Positions 16,069-25,203 of a stretch of 64,000 nt of DNA are shown here, one piece after another; position 1 is the stretch's first letter, and each line of letters begins with the position of its first letter. The position numbers and the translations under genes were made by a program. Source of the DNA: Gp6-AA40 sp963772955. Its GTDB lineage: Bacteria; Acidobacteriota; Vicinamibacteria; Vicinamibacterales; UBA2999. The notes under the pieces were generated by a model. The model worked only from the letters and a program-made list of their open reading frames with translations, had not been told where the DNA came from and searched no databases. The stretch spans positions 124,001 through 188,000 of the forward strand of contig CAVYZF010000004.1 of assembly GCA_963772955.1 (NCBI GenBank). The letters are read 5' to 3'.

Positions 16069-17367
16069 ATGAATCGATCACACATGCGCTGGCCGATCGT
16101 CTTCGGGATCGTCGTGCTGGCGGCCACGGCGTCACGTACAGCGACGAGCCAGAGGCTCGTAGTCACCGTGAAAGATCGTGCGAATGCGTACGTGTCGCTT
16201 GCGGCCGCTGGGCCATTCGCCGCAATGGCGTGGGGTGCGAGCAGCAAGGACGGCGCGACGGACATCTACATCGCCGTGAGCCGCGACGGAGGTCGTGCAT
16301 TCGCTGCGTCGACACGAGTCGCCGCAGATGCGAAGCTCGCCGGCGAGCAACCACCACGCGTCGCGCTGGTCCCGCGGGCCGGGCGGACACCATCGATCGT
16401 TGTCGTCTGGACGGCAAGCGGGTCTGCGGGCACACGGCTGCTCTCGGCCCGGTCCGATGACGAGGGGCGCACGTTCGCGCCGCCGGCCTCACTGCCGGGC
16501 AGTGACGCGTCCGGCAATCGTGGCTGGGAATCGATTGCGACGAGTCGGGGGGGCGACGTGGTTGCGCTCTGGCTCGATCATCGTGAGTCGTCGAGCGGGC
16601 GCGGCACCGGCGCGCCGATGAATCATGCCGAGCACCAGCACCTCGAGTCCGGTCAGCGTCCATCCGACGGCGTCGCGCGAGCACAACTCTCGAAGTTGTG
16701 GTTCGCAAGGCTGGGCAGCGCCGAGAGCCCGAAGGCACTGAGCGGTGGCGTCTGCTACTGCTGCAAAACGGCGATCGCCACTGACTCGGACGGTGCGATC
16801 TACGCGGCGTGGCGACACGTGTACGACGGCAACATCCGCGACATTGCCTTCACGACGTCGTCAGACAACGGCCGCAGCTTCGCTGCGCCGATTCGGGTCA
16901 GCAACGACAACTGGGTGCTCGATGGCTGTCCCGAAAACGGACCGGCGTTGGTGGTGGATGACGCGAAGCGCATTCACATCGTGTGGCCGACGCTCGTGCC
17001 CGGTGCCACGCGAACGAGCGAACCGACACTCGCCCTCTTCTATGCGATGTCAGTGGATGGCAAGCGTTTCACCGAGCGACAGCGGATTCCCACTGAAGGC
17101 GTGCCGCGTCACCCGCAGATGATCGCCGGCCCGAATGGCGGACTCGTCGTGGCATGGGACGAGCAGGCCAAGGGCACGCGCAGCATCGCTCTCGCTCGCG
17201 CGACGATCGATCGCAGCGGCGTTGCGCGATTCGTGAGGCAGCCGATCGGTGACAGCATTCGCGCCGAGTATCCAGCGCTGGCTTCGGTCGCCGACGGCGC
17301 ACTCCTGGCGTGGACCAGCGGCGCAGTCGGGCAGACCGTGCTTCGGGTCGAGCGCGTGTCGAATTAA
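16069..17367 (+). CDS. Secreted BNR/Asp-box (exo-alpha-sialidase-like) protein
   Basis: A 432-residue exported protein with a signal peptide and a six-bladed sialidase-type propeller. Asp-box repeats are visible: SRDGGRAFAA, SDDEGRTFAPP and SSDNGRSFAAP. There is a CYCC cluster near the middle (GGVCYCCKTAIATDSDGAIYAAW). The sialidase catalytic Arg triad and Tyr/Glu pair are not obvious, so it is better read as a binding or structural propeller. It lies nine bases downstream of the Oar-like receptor and probably forms an operon with it and the His-rich protein. Confidence 0.75.
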   Translation: MNRSHMRWPIVFGIVVLAATASRTATSQRLVVTVKDRANAYVSLAAAGPFAAMAWGASSKDGATDIYIAVSRDGGRAFAASTRVAADAKLAGEQPPRVALVPRAGRTPSIVVVWTASGSAGTRLLSARSDDEGRTFAPPASLPGSDASGNRGWESIATSRGGDVVALWLDHRESSSGRGTGAPMNHAEHQHLESGQRPSDGVARAQLSKLWFARLGSAESPKALSGGVCYCCKTAIATDSDGAIYAAWRHVYDGNIRDIAFTTSSDNGRSFAAPIRVSNDNWVLDGCPENGPALVVDDAKRIHIVWPTLVPGATRTSEPTLALFYAMSVDGKRFTERQRIPTEGVPRHPQMIAGPNGGLVVAWDEQAKGTRSIALARATIDRSGVARFVRQPIGDSIRAEYPALASVADGALLAWTSGAVGQTVLRVERVSN

Positions 17368-18470
17368 GCGCTGATCCGAAGCAGCTTCATCGCATTACCA
17401 CCGAGGATCGCTTCTTTATCGGCGTTGCTCAGGAACGGTGCGTTGATGACGAAGTCAACGCCGACCGGCCAGTCGAACGGATAGTCGGTCCCGTACACAA
17501 GCTGCCCGACGCCCGCCTCGGCGACGAGGTGCCGGAGACCATCCTCGCGGAAGATCATCGTGTCGACGATCAACTCGCGGCGGAAGTATTCGCTCGGCTT
17601 TTTCTTGAGCGCCTTGCAGTCGGCACCCAATGCGCCGCCGCGACCGCAGAGCGCGTCCGAGCGACCGAGGTACGACGTCAGGTATCCGCCGGCGTGAGCC
17701 GCGCAGATCCTGAGACCCGGGAAACGGTCCAGCGTACCTTCGAAAATCAGGTGCGAGAGGAACACGCTGGTCTCGAGCGGATTGCCGATGGTGTTGCCAA
17801 GTCCGCCTTTGCCCTGCAGCCGCATGTTTTGCGTGGTGCCGGGCGCCGGCTGAGGATGCATGAACAGCAGCACTCCGAGTTCTTCCGCCTTCGCCCAGAA
17901 CGGATCGAACTTGCGGTCGGACAGCTCCTGCCCCTCAACGCTTCCACCAATCGCCGCACCACGCAGGCCTAACTTCTTCACAGCCTGTTCGAGCTGCTCG
18001 GCGGCAAGCTCGGGATACTGCAGCGCGAGCGATGCCATGCCTACGAATCGATCGGGATGCTTCGCGCAGGACTCTGAGATCTTCTGGTTCTGCACGGCGA
18101 CGACGTCGCGCGCCAGCATTCGATCGGCGGAGTAGCCCCAGGCATTGATGTTGATCGCCTGGTAGTCGATGCCCTGCGCGTCCATGTCGATGAGGCGCTG
18201 CGGATTGCCGAGAGAGACGATGTTGGTCAACGTGGCCTTCGCAGTTTCGGCGAGCGGCGTGTTCTTGACGACCTCCATGACCTCCGGCACGAAGCAGTGA
18301 GCGTGCACGTCCACCGTCTTCACTCGCCGGCCGCCGATGGACACCTCCCGCCGCTTGCCCTTGGGCGCGCCGACCTGCCGCGCGGCGGCGCCGAGCAGTC
18401 GATCGCCACTCACGAGCAACCCGGCGGTCGCACCGGCGGCGTTTCGGATGAAGTCCCGGCGATTTCTCAT
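17364..18470 (-). CDS. Amidohydrolase family 2 protein (ACMSD-like), Tat-exported
   Basis: A 368-residue metal-dependent hydrolase or decarboxylase. The N-terminus MRNRRDFIRNAAGATAGLLVSG carries a twin-arginine signal (RRDFIR). The mature part has the TIM-barrel motif VDVHAHCFVPE (HxH zinc site), then INAWGYSAD, RFVGMASLALQ, FMHPQPA and ICAAHAGGYLTSY, and ends YGTDYPFDWPV with the catalytic Asp. This matches amidohydrolase_2 (2-amino-3-carboxymuconate semialdehyde decarboxylase, o-pyrocatechuate decarboxylase type). Substrate unknown. GAGGAGG precedes the ATG at 18470. The stop overlaps the convergent BNR gene by four bases. Confidence 0.88.
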   Translation of the reverse strand: MRNRRDFIRNAAGATAGLLVSGDRLLGAAARQVGAPKGKRREVSIGGRRVKTVDVHAHCFVPEVMEVVKNTPLAETAKATLTNIVSLGNPQRLIDMDAQGIDYQAININAWGYSADRMLARDVVAVQNQKISESCAKHPDRFVGMASLALQYPELAAEQLEQAVKKLGLRGAAIGGSVEGQELSDRKFDPFWAKAEELGVLLFMHPQPAPGTTQNMRLQGKGGLGNTIGNPLETSVFLSHLIFEGTLDRFPGLRICAAHAGGYLTSYLGRSDALCGRGGALGADCKALKKKPSEYFRRELIVDTMIFREDGLRHLVAEAGVGQLVYGTDYPFDWPVGVDFVINAPFLSNADKEAILGGNAMKLLRISA

Positions 18471-18564
18471 ACGCTCCTCCTCGGCGTGTGAGAGTCTACT
18501 CTGCGCCAACCAATTTTCGTCGGCCGGTGTCTAAGGGTCAGTCAACCCTCTCCAAGGAATCTCT

Positions 18565-21009
18565 ATGGATCTGCTTCGGGACGTCCGTTACGCGGGACGG
18601 CTGCTCGTCAAGAACCGTTGGTTCACGGTCATGGCGGTGGTCGTCCTCGCCCTGGGGATCGGCGCCAACAACGCTGTCTTCACGATCGTCAACGGCGTGC
18701 TGCTGCGGAATCTGCCAGTGCCGCAGCCCGACGAAGTCATGTTCCTCGGGACACGCGATACGCAGGGTCGTAACCAGGGAGTATCGCTACGCGATTTCGA
18801 GGACTGGAGGGCGGCGACACGCACGTTCGCCGGGATGTCGTTCCTCTTCAACGGCGCCTTCAACGTCGGGAACGAGGGGCTGACGCCGGACCAGATCCCC
18901 GGTGCGTATGTGTCGCCGAATCTGTTCAAGATGCTCGGCGTGTCACCGGCGCTTGGACGCGACTTCACCCCGGCCGAAGACACACCTGGCACACCGATCG
19001 TCGTTCTGCTCAGCAACACGGTGTGGCGACAGCGCTACGGCAGCGATCCGAATATCGTCGGCAAATCGATCCGCATCATCGATCAGAACGGCACGATCAT
19101 CGGAGTGATGCCGGAGGGCATGCACTTCCCCTTCAATGCGAACATCTGGCTCCCCACCGGGTCGATGCCGCCTGCCATCACCGGGCAACCGCGTCAGGCC
19201 CGCGGCTACTTTGCGGTGGGGCGTCTCAACGACGGTGTCACCGTTGAACAGGCACGCGCCGAGCTCAAGACGATCGGGACGACGCTCGCAGGGCAATATC
19301 CAGAGACCAACAAGGACCTCTGGCCGCACGCCGACCCATTCGTGGAACGCATCCTGGGCCCGCAGATTTCGCTGCTCTTCTGGGCGCTGATGGGTGCTGT
19401 TGGATTCGTGTTGTTGATCGCGTGCTCGAACGTCGCGAATCTGCTCCTCGCCAAGGCAGCCGGACGATCGAGTGAGATCAGCGTCCGCGTCGCGGTCGGC
19501 GCGAGCCGTTGGCAGATCGTCCGCCAGTTGCTCATCGAGAGCATCCTGCTTGCGATGGTCGCCGGTATCGTGGGGCTGCTGCTGTCGTTTGCCTGGATTC
19601 GCTGGTTCAGCGCCGAGTCACAGAACGTCGGCATCCCGTACTGGATGGTGTTCTCAATGGACTGGCGCACGTTCACCTTCTTCCTGGTGGTGTGCCTGGC
19701 AACCGGTTTGATTTTCGGACTGCTTCCCGCGCTGCACGCGTCAACGACCAATGTGCACGAGATGCTGAAGGAGGGCGGACGCACAGGGGCCGGCGGCATT
19801 CGCGCACGCCGCTGGTCGGGTGGACTGATCGTCGTTCAGATCGCGCTCACGCTGGTGCTGCTCGCGGGCGCTGGCTTGATGCTCCGCAGTTTCTTCACGA
19901 TGTATCGCATGGATGTCGGGATCGATACCTCGCGTCTCGTCGTGACCGGCATGATCATCCCGGCGACCAAGTACGCCGGCTGGGAAGACCGCACGCGGTT
20001 CTTGCAAAGGATCGACGACCACTTCGCCACGGTCTCCGCGATCGAAGGGGCATCGACCACCTCGGCGTTGCCATTCAGCGGTGGCGCGGTGCGGCGACTC
20101 GAGGTCGATGGGCGCATGGCGACGCCAGGCGAACGCCTTCCGGAAGTGACGATGCTGAGCGTCGGGTCGCGCTACTTCGACGTGATCGGCGTCCCTGTCC
20201 GCGGGCGCGCGTTCACCAACGAAGATGGCGGACCTGGAAGGCTGATCGCGATCGTCAACCAGCGACTCGTCGATCAGTACTTCAAGGGAGAGGATCCGAT
20301 CGGGCGCACGATTCGTCTCTCGCAAGACATCACCGGCAACACCGAGAAGGCCGAGTGGCTGACCGTCGTCGGCCTCGTGCCGAACATTCGTCAGCGCAAC
20401 AACAACCAGGAATCCCAAGCCGATGCGATCGCGTACATCACGCATCGCCAGAACTTGGGCATGGCGCGCGCAACGAACGTGATCGCGCGCACGCGGAGCA
20501 ACGATCCCGTGCAGGCCACGAAGATCCTGCGTGACGCGATGACGGGGGTCGATCCCGATCAGGCGCTGTCCACTCCGCGGACGATGGACGAGGCGCTCGC
20601 GCAGAACCGCTGGTTACTGCGTGTGTTCACGACGATGTTCTCGATATTTGCCGTGATGGCGCTCGTCCTCGCGGCTGTGGGTCTCTACGCCGTCACCGCA
20701 TACGCCGTGACCCAACACACCCGCGACATCGGTGTGCGCATGGTGCTCGGGGCGCAGCCCGGGCAGGTGATCTGGCTGTTTCTCAAGCGATCGATCGTCC
20801 AGCTGACGATCGGGCTGACGATTGGCGTCGCCGCGGCAATCGGCCTCGGCCGCGTGCTCCAGGAGTTCCTCGTCCAGACCAGCCCGCGAGACCCCGTCAC
20901 CCTGGTCGCGATTGTGGTGCTGCTCATTGTGGTGGCTTTCGCAGCATCCGTTGGCCCCGCCCGCCGCGCCACGCGCCTCGATCCGCTGCATGCGCTGCGA
21001 CACGAGTAA
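18565..21009 (+). CDS. MacB/FtsX-type ABC transporter permease of the acidobacterial ADOP family
   Basis: An 814-residue membrane protein made of two tandem MacB-like halves. Each half has a MacB periplasmic core domain (after the first helix; and again about 465-660) followed by FtsX permease helices (about 270-400 and 690-805), ending DPLHALRHE. Motifs include GIGANNAVFTIVNGVLLRNLP, SNTVWRQRYG, ACSNVANLLLAKAAGRSSEISVR and DIGVRMVLGAQPG. Such proteins work with a separate ATPase to export or move lipids or peptides, or act as mechanotransmitters; no ATPase gene is adjacent. AAGGAA precedes the ATG. Confidence 0.9.
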   Translation: MDLLRDVRYAGRLLVKNRWFTVMAVVVLALGIGANNAVFTIVNGVLLRNLPVPQPDEVMFLGTRDTQGRNQGVSLRDFEDWRAATRTFAGMSFLFNGAFNVGNEGLTPDQIPGAYVSPNLFKMLGVSPALGRDFTPAEDTPGTPIVVLLSNTVWRQRYGSDPNIVGKSIRIIDQNGTIIGVMPEGMHFPFNANIWLPTGSMPPAITGQPRQARGYFAVGRLNDGVTVEQARAELKTIGTTLAGQYPETNKDLWPHADPFVERILGPQISLLFWALMGAVGFVLLIACSNVANLLLAKAAGRSSEISVRVAVGASRWQIVRQLLIESILLAMVAGIVGLLLSFAWIRWFSAESQNVGIPYWMVFSMDWRTFTFFLVVCLATGLIFGLLPALHASTTNVHEMLKEGGRTGAGGIRARRWSGGLIVVQIALTLVLLAGAGLMLRSFFTMYRMDVGIDTSRLVVTGMIIPATKYAGWEDRTRFLQRIDDHFATVSAIEGASTTSALPFSGGAVRRLEVDGRMATPGERLPEVTMLSVGSRYFDVIGVPVRGRAFTNEDGGPGRLIAIVNQRLVDQYFKGEDPIGRTIRLSQDITGNTEKAEWLTVVGLVPNIRQRNNNQESQADAIAYITHRQNLGMARATNVIARTRSNDPVQATKILRDAMTGVDPDQALSTPRTMDEALAQNRWLLRVFTTMFSIFAVMALVLAAVGLYAVTAYAVTQHTRDIGVRMVLGAQPGQVIWLFLKRSIVQLTIGLTIGVAAAIGLGRVLQEFLVQTSPRDPVTLVAIVVLLIVVAFAASVGPARRATRLDPLHALRHE

Positions 21010-21025
21010 TTCAAGAGGCAAGATT

Positions 21026-21103
21026 CAAAATGCAAAAGGCAGAACACTAGCTTCGTCCTCGTTTCCATTTTCCATTTTGCATTTTGCATTTCGCATTTCA
21101 AAT
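21026..21103. repeat. A/T-rich island with GCATTT tandem repeats and inverted arms
   Basis: In the 148-bp gap after the ADOP gene, AAAATGCAAAA at 21027-21037 is the exact reverse complement of TTTTGCATTTT at 21075-21085. The right side continues as a run of CATTTT/GCATTT units up to about 21103. The composition is far more A/T-rich than the flanking genes. Possible terminator stem or simple-repeat insertion. Confidence 0.5.
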
Positions 21104-21157
21104 TACAGTCCCCTCCAGTTGTGTGCCACAATCCGCCCCGACGGAAGGAGACGGCAT

Positions 21158-21700
21158 ATGCGCACGTCAGCTTGTCTACTGGGGCTGTTCGTACTCCTGG
21201 CGACCCTCTTCACCACCTCCCCCTCCTCGGCGCAATCGTCGAAGGGAGGCGACGTCTCGCTGGCGCGTGATGCCTCGCTGACGAGAGACGTCACGATCAT
21301 CTCGAGCGCCGGCGCGCGCGCGTTGACCGACGCCTGCGTGTCCTGGGCCGAGCGCAACAAGCTCATCGTCGCCATGGCGATCATCGACTGGGGTGGCAAC
21401 GTCATCGATTCGCACGCGATGGAGGGTGCCGCGGCGAATGCGATCGAGACGGCGCTACTCAAGGCGAAGTCGGCGCTGCGATGGCGACGCCCGACGTCAG
21501 AGACCAACAAGATGGTCCGCAGCGGTGAGAACCTGGCGCCAACCTTCATGGACGACTTCCCGCAACCGGGCGCCGTGCCCGTCGTCCTCAACGGGCAAGT
21601 GATCGGGGCGATGGGAGTGTCGAGCGGCGACGGCGAGCGCTGCGCGCAGGCGGCGATCGACAGCGTGTTCAAGGGCAAGGCGACGACTGTCGGGCGGTGA
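21158..21700 (+). CDS. GlcG/HbpS-like heme-binding domain protein, secreted
   Basis: A 180-residue exported protein: signal peptide (ACLLGLFVLLATLFTTSPSSAQ) then a GlcG/HbpS fold (ALTDACVSWAERNKLIVAMAIIDWGGNVIDSHAMEGA, TALLKAKSALRWRRPTSE, GAVPVVLNGQVIGAMGVSSG, CAQAAIDSVF). HbpS-type proteins bind heme or cobalamin and some act as extracytoplasmic redox sensors. AAGGAG precedes the ATG. It is 12 bases upstream of the first of two paralogous secreted proteins. Confidence 0.82.
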   Translation: MRTSACLLGLFVLLATLFTTSPSSAQSSKGGDVSLARDASLTRDVTIISSAGARALTDACVSWAERNKLIVAMAIIDWGGNVIDSHAMEGAAANAIETALLKAKSALRWRRPTSETNKMVRSGENLAPTFMDDFPQPGAVPVVLNGQVIGAMGVSSGDGERCAQAAIDSVFKGKATTVGR

Positions 21701-21712
21701 GACCGGCCGAAC

Positions 21713-22774
21713 ATGAAAGCACTTTCGATCGCGCTCATCGTCGTGGCGTTCGGTGCACCGGCTTCCGCGCAGTGGCTCAATCAACCGACGGCGGGCCTTC
21801 CCCGCACACCTGACGGCAAGGTGAATCTGTCCGCGCCGGCGCCACGAGCGACTGACGGCAAGCCCGATCTCTCCGGGCTCTGGACGAAGATCTCGCCGAA
21901 GTACTCCCGCAACATCGCGGCCGACCTCAAGGCCGACGAGATTCAGCCGTGGGCCCGCACGCTGGTCGAGCAGCGCAGAGAGGATCTCGGCAAGGAATAC
22001 ATGAACGTCCGTTGCGTGCCGCTTGGACCTGGGTACACGACGGCGGCGGACAGCACCGGCGCTGAGATGATGAAGATCGTCCAGACGCCGGGGCTGATCA
22101 TCATCCTCAACCCCGATCTCACCTACCGTCAGATCTTCCTCGATGGGCGCGCACTCGAGACGGCACCCAACCCGAGTTGGATGGGCTATTCAGTCGGACG
22201 CTGGGAAGGCGACACGCTGGTTGTCGAGAGCTACGGCTTCAACGATCGCACGTGGCTCGATCACGACGGCCATCCACACACCGAAGCCTTGCGCATGACG
22301 GAGCGCTACCGCCGGCGTGATGTCGGGAGTCTCGATGTCGAGGTCACGCTCTCGGATCCAAAGGCGTACTCGAAGGCATGGACCGTGGCTGTGCGCGCGG
22401 AACTCGCCGCCGACACGGAGTTGATCGAGTGGGTGTGCAACGAGAGCCCACACGGTGTCGAGCATTGGGTCGGGAAAGCGTCTGACGAACGGAAAGGCGA
22501 AGTCCAGGTCGCGCCCGCGATCCTCTCGAAATACATCGGCACCTACGCAGAGCAGCAACCGTACTGGCGGGCGGTCGCGCGCGTCGTCAGGATCACGGTC
22601 GTCGATGGAACACTCGTCGCGAACATGGACGGCCGCGGAGACGTCGCGCTCATCGGCACGTCGGAGACGTCGTTTACCGGTCTGTACGGGCTCGGCGTCG
22701 AGTTCATCGAGGGTGGCGCCGGCGGGCTCTTCGTGAAGCACGTGTCCGGCAACTATCGGTTCGCGCGAAAGTAG
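21713..22774 (+). CDS. Secreted protein of an acidobacterial-type unknown family, long paralogue
   Basis: A 353-residue exported protein with a cleavable signal (IALIVVAFGAPASAQ). The mature start is the repeated pattern QWLNQPTAGLPRTPDGKVNLSAPAPRATDGKPDLSGLW. Central motifs are ILNPDLTYRQIFLDGR, PSWMGYSVGRWEGDTLVVESYGF and DGHPHTEALRMTERYRR. The C-terminal about 90 residues (HWVGKASDERKGEVQ to the end) form an extra domain absent from the downstream paralogue. Function unknown; it probably acts in the periplasm or on the surface. Cotranscribed with the GlcG-like gene. Confidence 0.7.
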   Translation: MKALSIALIVVAFGAPASAQWLNQPTAGLPRTPDGKVNLSAPAPRATDGKPDLSGLWTKISPKYSRNIAADLKADEIQPWARTLVEQRREDLGKEYMNVRCVPLGPGYTTAADSTGAEMMKIVQTPGLIIILNPDLTYRQIFLDGRALETAPNPSWMGYSVGRWEGDTLVVESYGFNDRTWLDHDGHPHTEALRMTERYRRRDVGSLDVEVTLSDPKAYSKAWTVAVRAELAADTELIEWVCNESPHGVEHWVGKASDERKGEVQVAPAILSKYIGTYAEQQPYWRAVARVVRITVVDGTLVANMDGRGDVALIGTSETSFTGLYGLGVEFIEGGAGGLFVKHVSGNYRFARK

Positions 22775-22846
22775 TACGTCTTATCGGACTCGACAAGCGG
22801 ACGGGCGTCCACAGGGTTACCATTGGCGATACCTAACGGAGGACGT

Positions 22847-23677
22847 ATGGCCGCGCCGCACCCCGGGTTTGCCCACCGAGCCCTTGTCGCAATCGTCGTC
22901 ATGCTGTGTCTTGCCGTGCCTGCACTGCGCGCGCAATGGTTGAACTACAAGGTTCCAGGAGTGCCGCGCACGGCTGACGGCAAGGTGAACCTCGCTGCGC
23001 CGGCACCGCGAACCGCGGACGACAAACCCGATCTCTCCGGGACCTGGAATTCAGCCCAGGGATACTTCACGAATCTGGGTCGTGACCTGAAGCAAGGGGA
23101 ACTGGTCATGCTTCCGTGGGCGGAAGCGCGTGTCAAAGAAAACCAGAGCAACGATCATAAGAACGACCCGATGGTCGCGTGCATGCCGCCCGGCGTCCCT
23201 CGCATTGACTTCACCGGGGGCGGCGCCATGCTTCACCCCTTCAAGATCGTGCAAACACCGGCGCTCGTCGTGCTGTTGTACGAGACGTCCACGAATCAGA
23301 CGTTTCGGCAAGTGTTCATGGACGGCCGCTCCTTGCCTGAGGACATGCAACCGACCTGGCTGGGTTACTCGATCGGGCGATGGGATGGCGACACACTTGT
23401 CGTGACCACTGCCGGATTCAACGGACGCGGCTGGGTTGACACCGGAGCGGGCCACCCTCAAACAGAAGCGGCGAAAGTCACCGAGCGCTTGACGCGCAGA
23501 GACTTCGGGCACCTCGATCTCGAGATCACGATCGATGATTCTGGCGCATATACGAAACCGTGGACGGCCAAAGTGCCAGCGAATCTGCTCGCGGATTCGG
23601 ACCTGATCGAAACGTTCTGCGATAACGAGCGAGACCTCGGCAAGATGTTCAGGTCACCCCTCGCCTCACATCCGTAA
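22847..23677 (+). CDS. Secreted protein of the same family, short paralogue
   Basis: A 276-residue exported protein aligned to the first 260 residues of its upstream neighbour: QWLNYKVPGVPRTADGKVNLAAPAPRTADDKPDLSGTW, TFRQVFMDGR, PTWLGYSIGRWDGDTLVVTTAGF and GHPQTEAAKVTERLTRRDFGHLDLEITIDD. It lacks the last domain, and between the conserved parts it has MPPGVPRIDFTGGGAM. The pair looks like a tandem duplication with loss of a C-terminal domain. The ATG follows GGAGG. Confidence 0.7.
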   Translation: MAAPHPGFAHRALVAIVVMLCLAVPALRAQWLNYKVPGVPRTADGKVNLAAPAPRTADDKPDLSGTWNSAQGYFTNLGRDLKQGELVMLPWAEARVKENQSNDHKNDPMVACMPPGVPRIDFTGGGAMLHPFKIVQTPALVVLLYETSTNQTFRQVFMDGRSLPEDMQPTWLGYSIGRWDGDTLVVTTAGFNGRGWVDTGAGHPQTEAAKVTERLTRRDFGHLDLEITIDDSGAYTKPWTAKVPANLLADSDLIETFCDNERDLGKMFRSPLASHP

Positions 23678-23687
23678 GGGACACCCC

Positions 23688-24143
23688 ATGGCTTCGATTT
23701 CCGATCCGCTCGTGGGCAGCAACGCGACGTCGACAACCGCCGACGCGAACGCGCTCCTGGCTGAAGTGAACGCGTTCCTCGCAGACTGCCAGCACCGGCT
23801 TGCGTTCAACACGCGCTGGGACAACCTGCTGAACGTGGCCGGCATCCTGCTTTCGGTCGCGATCATCTCGTCCGGCGTCTTCCAGCAATCGGAACTGACG
23901 ACGATTCTGGGCGGACTCGTGGCGGCGATCGTCACGGCGCAGCGCGCGTTCCCGTTTGGCCCGCGCGCGCAGTTCTACCGCGTGCTCGTCGGGCAGACCG
24001 CGAATCTCCTCACCGATGTTCGCGCCGGCACGCAGCTCTCGACGGTGGCGACGACGCTCAAGTCGTTGCGGCTGGATTTCGCTCAACAACTGCCCCGCGG
24101 CAGTTCGTCCAAGAGCGACGAGAACGAGAAGTCCGAGAAGTAG
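23688..24143 (+). CDS. Small membrane protein with two helices
   Basis: A 151-residue protein with a helical N-terminal region (ANALLAEVNAFLADCQHRLAFNTRWDNLL), two adjacent transmembrane helices (LNVAGILLSVAIISSGVF and TILGGLVAAIVTAQRAFPFG), then a cytoplasmic helix (FYRVLVGQTANLLTDV) and an acidic/Ser tail. It resembles SLATT-type two-helix membrane proteins, some of which are phage-defence effectors, but no partner gene is next to it and the similarity is by shape only. Starts ten bases after the upstream gene. Confidence 0.55.
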   Translation: MASISDPLVGSNATSTTADANALLAEVNAFLADCQHRLAFNTRWDNLLNVAGILLSVAIISSGVFQQSELTTILGGLVAAIVTAQRAFPFGPRAQFYRVLVGQTANLLTDVRAGTQLSTVATTLKSLRLDFAQQLPRGSSSKSDENEKSEK

Positions 24144-24144
24144 A

Positions 24145-24164
24145 GGCGGGTCGTCAGACCCGCC
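24145..24164. repeat. REP-like intergenic palindrome, copy 4
   Basis: Perfect stem GGCGGGTC / GACCCGCC with GTCA loop in the 66-bp gap between the convergent genes ending at 24143 and 24210. Shares its arms exactly with copy 1. Confidence 0.65.
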
Positions 24165-24177
24165 TGACGGGGATGTG

Positions 24178-24201
24178 GCGGCGGGCCTTCAGGCCCGCCG
24201 C
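24178..24201. repeat. REP-like intergenic palindrome, copy 5
   Basis: Ten-base stem GCGGCGGGCC / GGCCCGCCGC around TTCA, 13 bases after copy 4 and in the same convergent gap. Two tandem hairpins between convergent genes suggest a bidirectional terminator. Confidence 0.65.
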
Positions 24202-24209
24202 TATGACGT

Positions 24210-25067
24210 TTAGGCCAATGCCTTACCGTACAACGCGAGCAGACGGGCCCACGCCTTCTCGGCGTCCGGCTCGTTGTAGACGCCCGAGTCCGGCGGGCAC
24301 CAACCATGCGCGCCTGAATAGACTTCGATCTCCGCGGCCTGACCCGATTTCGCGAACGTCTCCTTGAGGACGTCCTTCTCCATCGGCCGCTGTTTGTCGT
24401 CGTTCGACGCGATCGCGACGAGCAGCGACGCCTTGGTCTTCGACGCCAGCAGATGCGGGCTGTCCGCGTCCATGGTCACCAGCCCGCCGCCGTGGAAGGA
24501 TGCGACCGCGCCCACGCGATCGGAAGCCGACGCCGTGCGGAACGCCATGGGCCCGCCCATGCAGTATCCCTGGGTTCCCATCTTCTTGTTCTTCGCAACC
24601 GACGGCTGTAGATCGAGCCACGCAGTGAACGCTTTTGCGTCGGTCATGTGTGTGGTCGCGCTCAACGTCTTTGCCAGCGGCAGCAATTCCGGAATTGGGG
24701 TCGCGGCGCCCTTCGCTGCGGTTGGCGCTTTCTGCGTGCGATAGAACGGGTTCACCACGAGCACTGAATAGCCGGTCTCGGCGAGCCGTTTGCCCATCGT
24801 CCGGAACGCGGGGCGCAGTCCGAAGATGTCCGGCCACACGAGCACGGCCGGAGCCGTCAGGGTTGCCGGGTGCACGAAGTAGGCGTCGCACGTGCCGTCC
24901 GGCGTCTTGATCGTCACATCCATCTCGGTCACGGCGACTGCGTTGACGACCTTCGGCAGAGCCAGCGCCACACCAGCAGCCACGAGGACGCCGAACTGCC
25001 GCCGGGTCACCATTCCGCCAGACTCGTACTCCAGTCGATCTTCTTCAAAATGATCCTGATCGCACAT
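24210..25067 (-). CDS. Dienelactone hydrolase family protein
   Basis: A 285-residue alpha/beta-hydrolase. After an N-terminal segment MCDQDHFEEDRLEYESGGMVTRRQFGVLVAAGVALALPKVV with a Tat-like RRQF motif and hydrophobic stretch, it has VLVWPDIFGLRPAF, the nucleophile elbow GYCMGG (Cys), IASNDDK with the Asp, and GAHGWCPP with the His, so the Cys-Asp-His triad of DLH is complete. It should hydrolyse a lactone or ester in the periplasm or at the membrane; natural substrate unknown. AAGGAG precedes the ATG. Divergent from the sensor kinase. Confidence 0.88.
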   Translation of the reverse strand: MCDQDHFEEDRLEYESGGMVTRRQFGVLVAAGVALALPKVVNAVAVTEMDVTIKTPDGTCDAYFVHPATLTAPAVLVWPDIFGLRPAFRTMGKRLAETGYSVLVVNPFYRTQKAPTAAKGAATPIPELLPLAKTLSATTHMTDAKAFTAWLDLQPSVAKNKKMGTQGYCMGGPMAFRTASASDRVGAVASFHGGGLVTMDADSPHLLASKTKASLLVAIASNDDKQRPMEKDVLKETFAKSGQAAEIEVYSGAHGWCPPDSGVYNEPDAEKAWARLLALYGKALA

Positions 25068-25203
25068 ACTCGCTCCTTGTTCGACGCGTGATGGCGCGGC
25101 AGACAATCGCGCACCGGGGAGACACTCTATACCGATTTGCCTCTCGCCGGGCAGTCTGCTGTGACGAATGCTCGCGGCAATTAATCTGTCGTAGACTCCT
25201 GGG

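Noticed and set aside
23688..24143. SLATT-type defence effector
   Set aside because: Only a two-helix shape is shared; no nuclease or partner gene is adjacent and it lies among secreted-protein genes.
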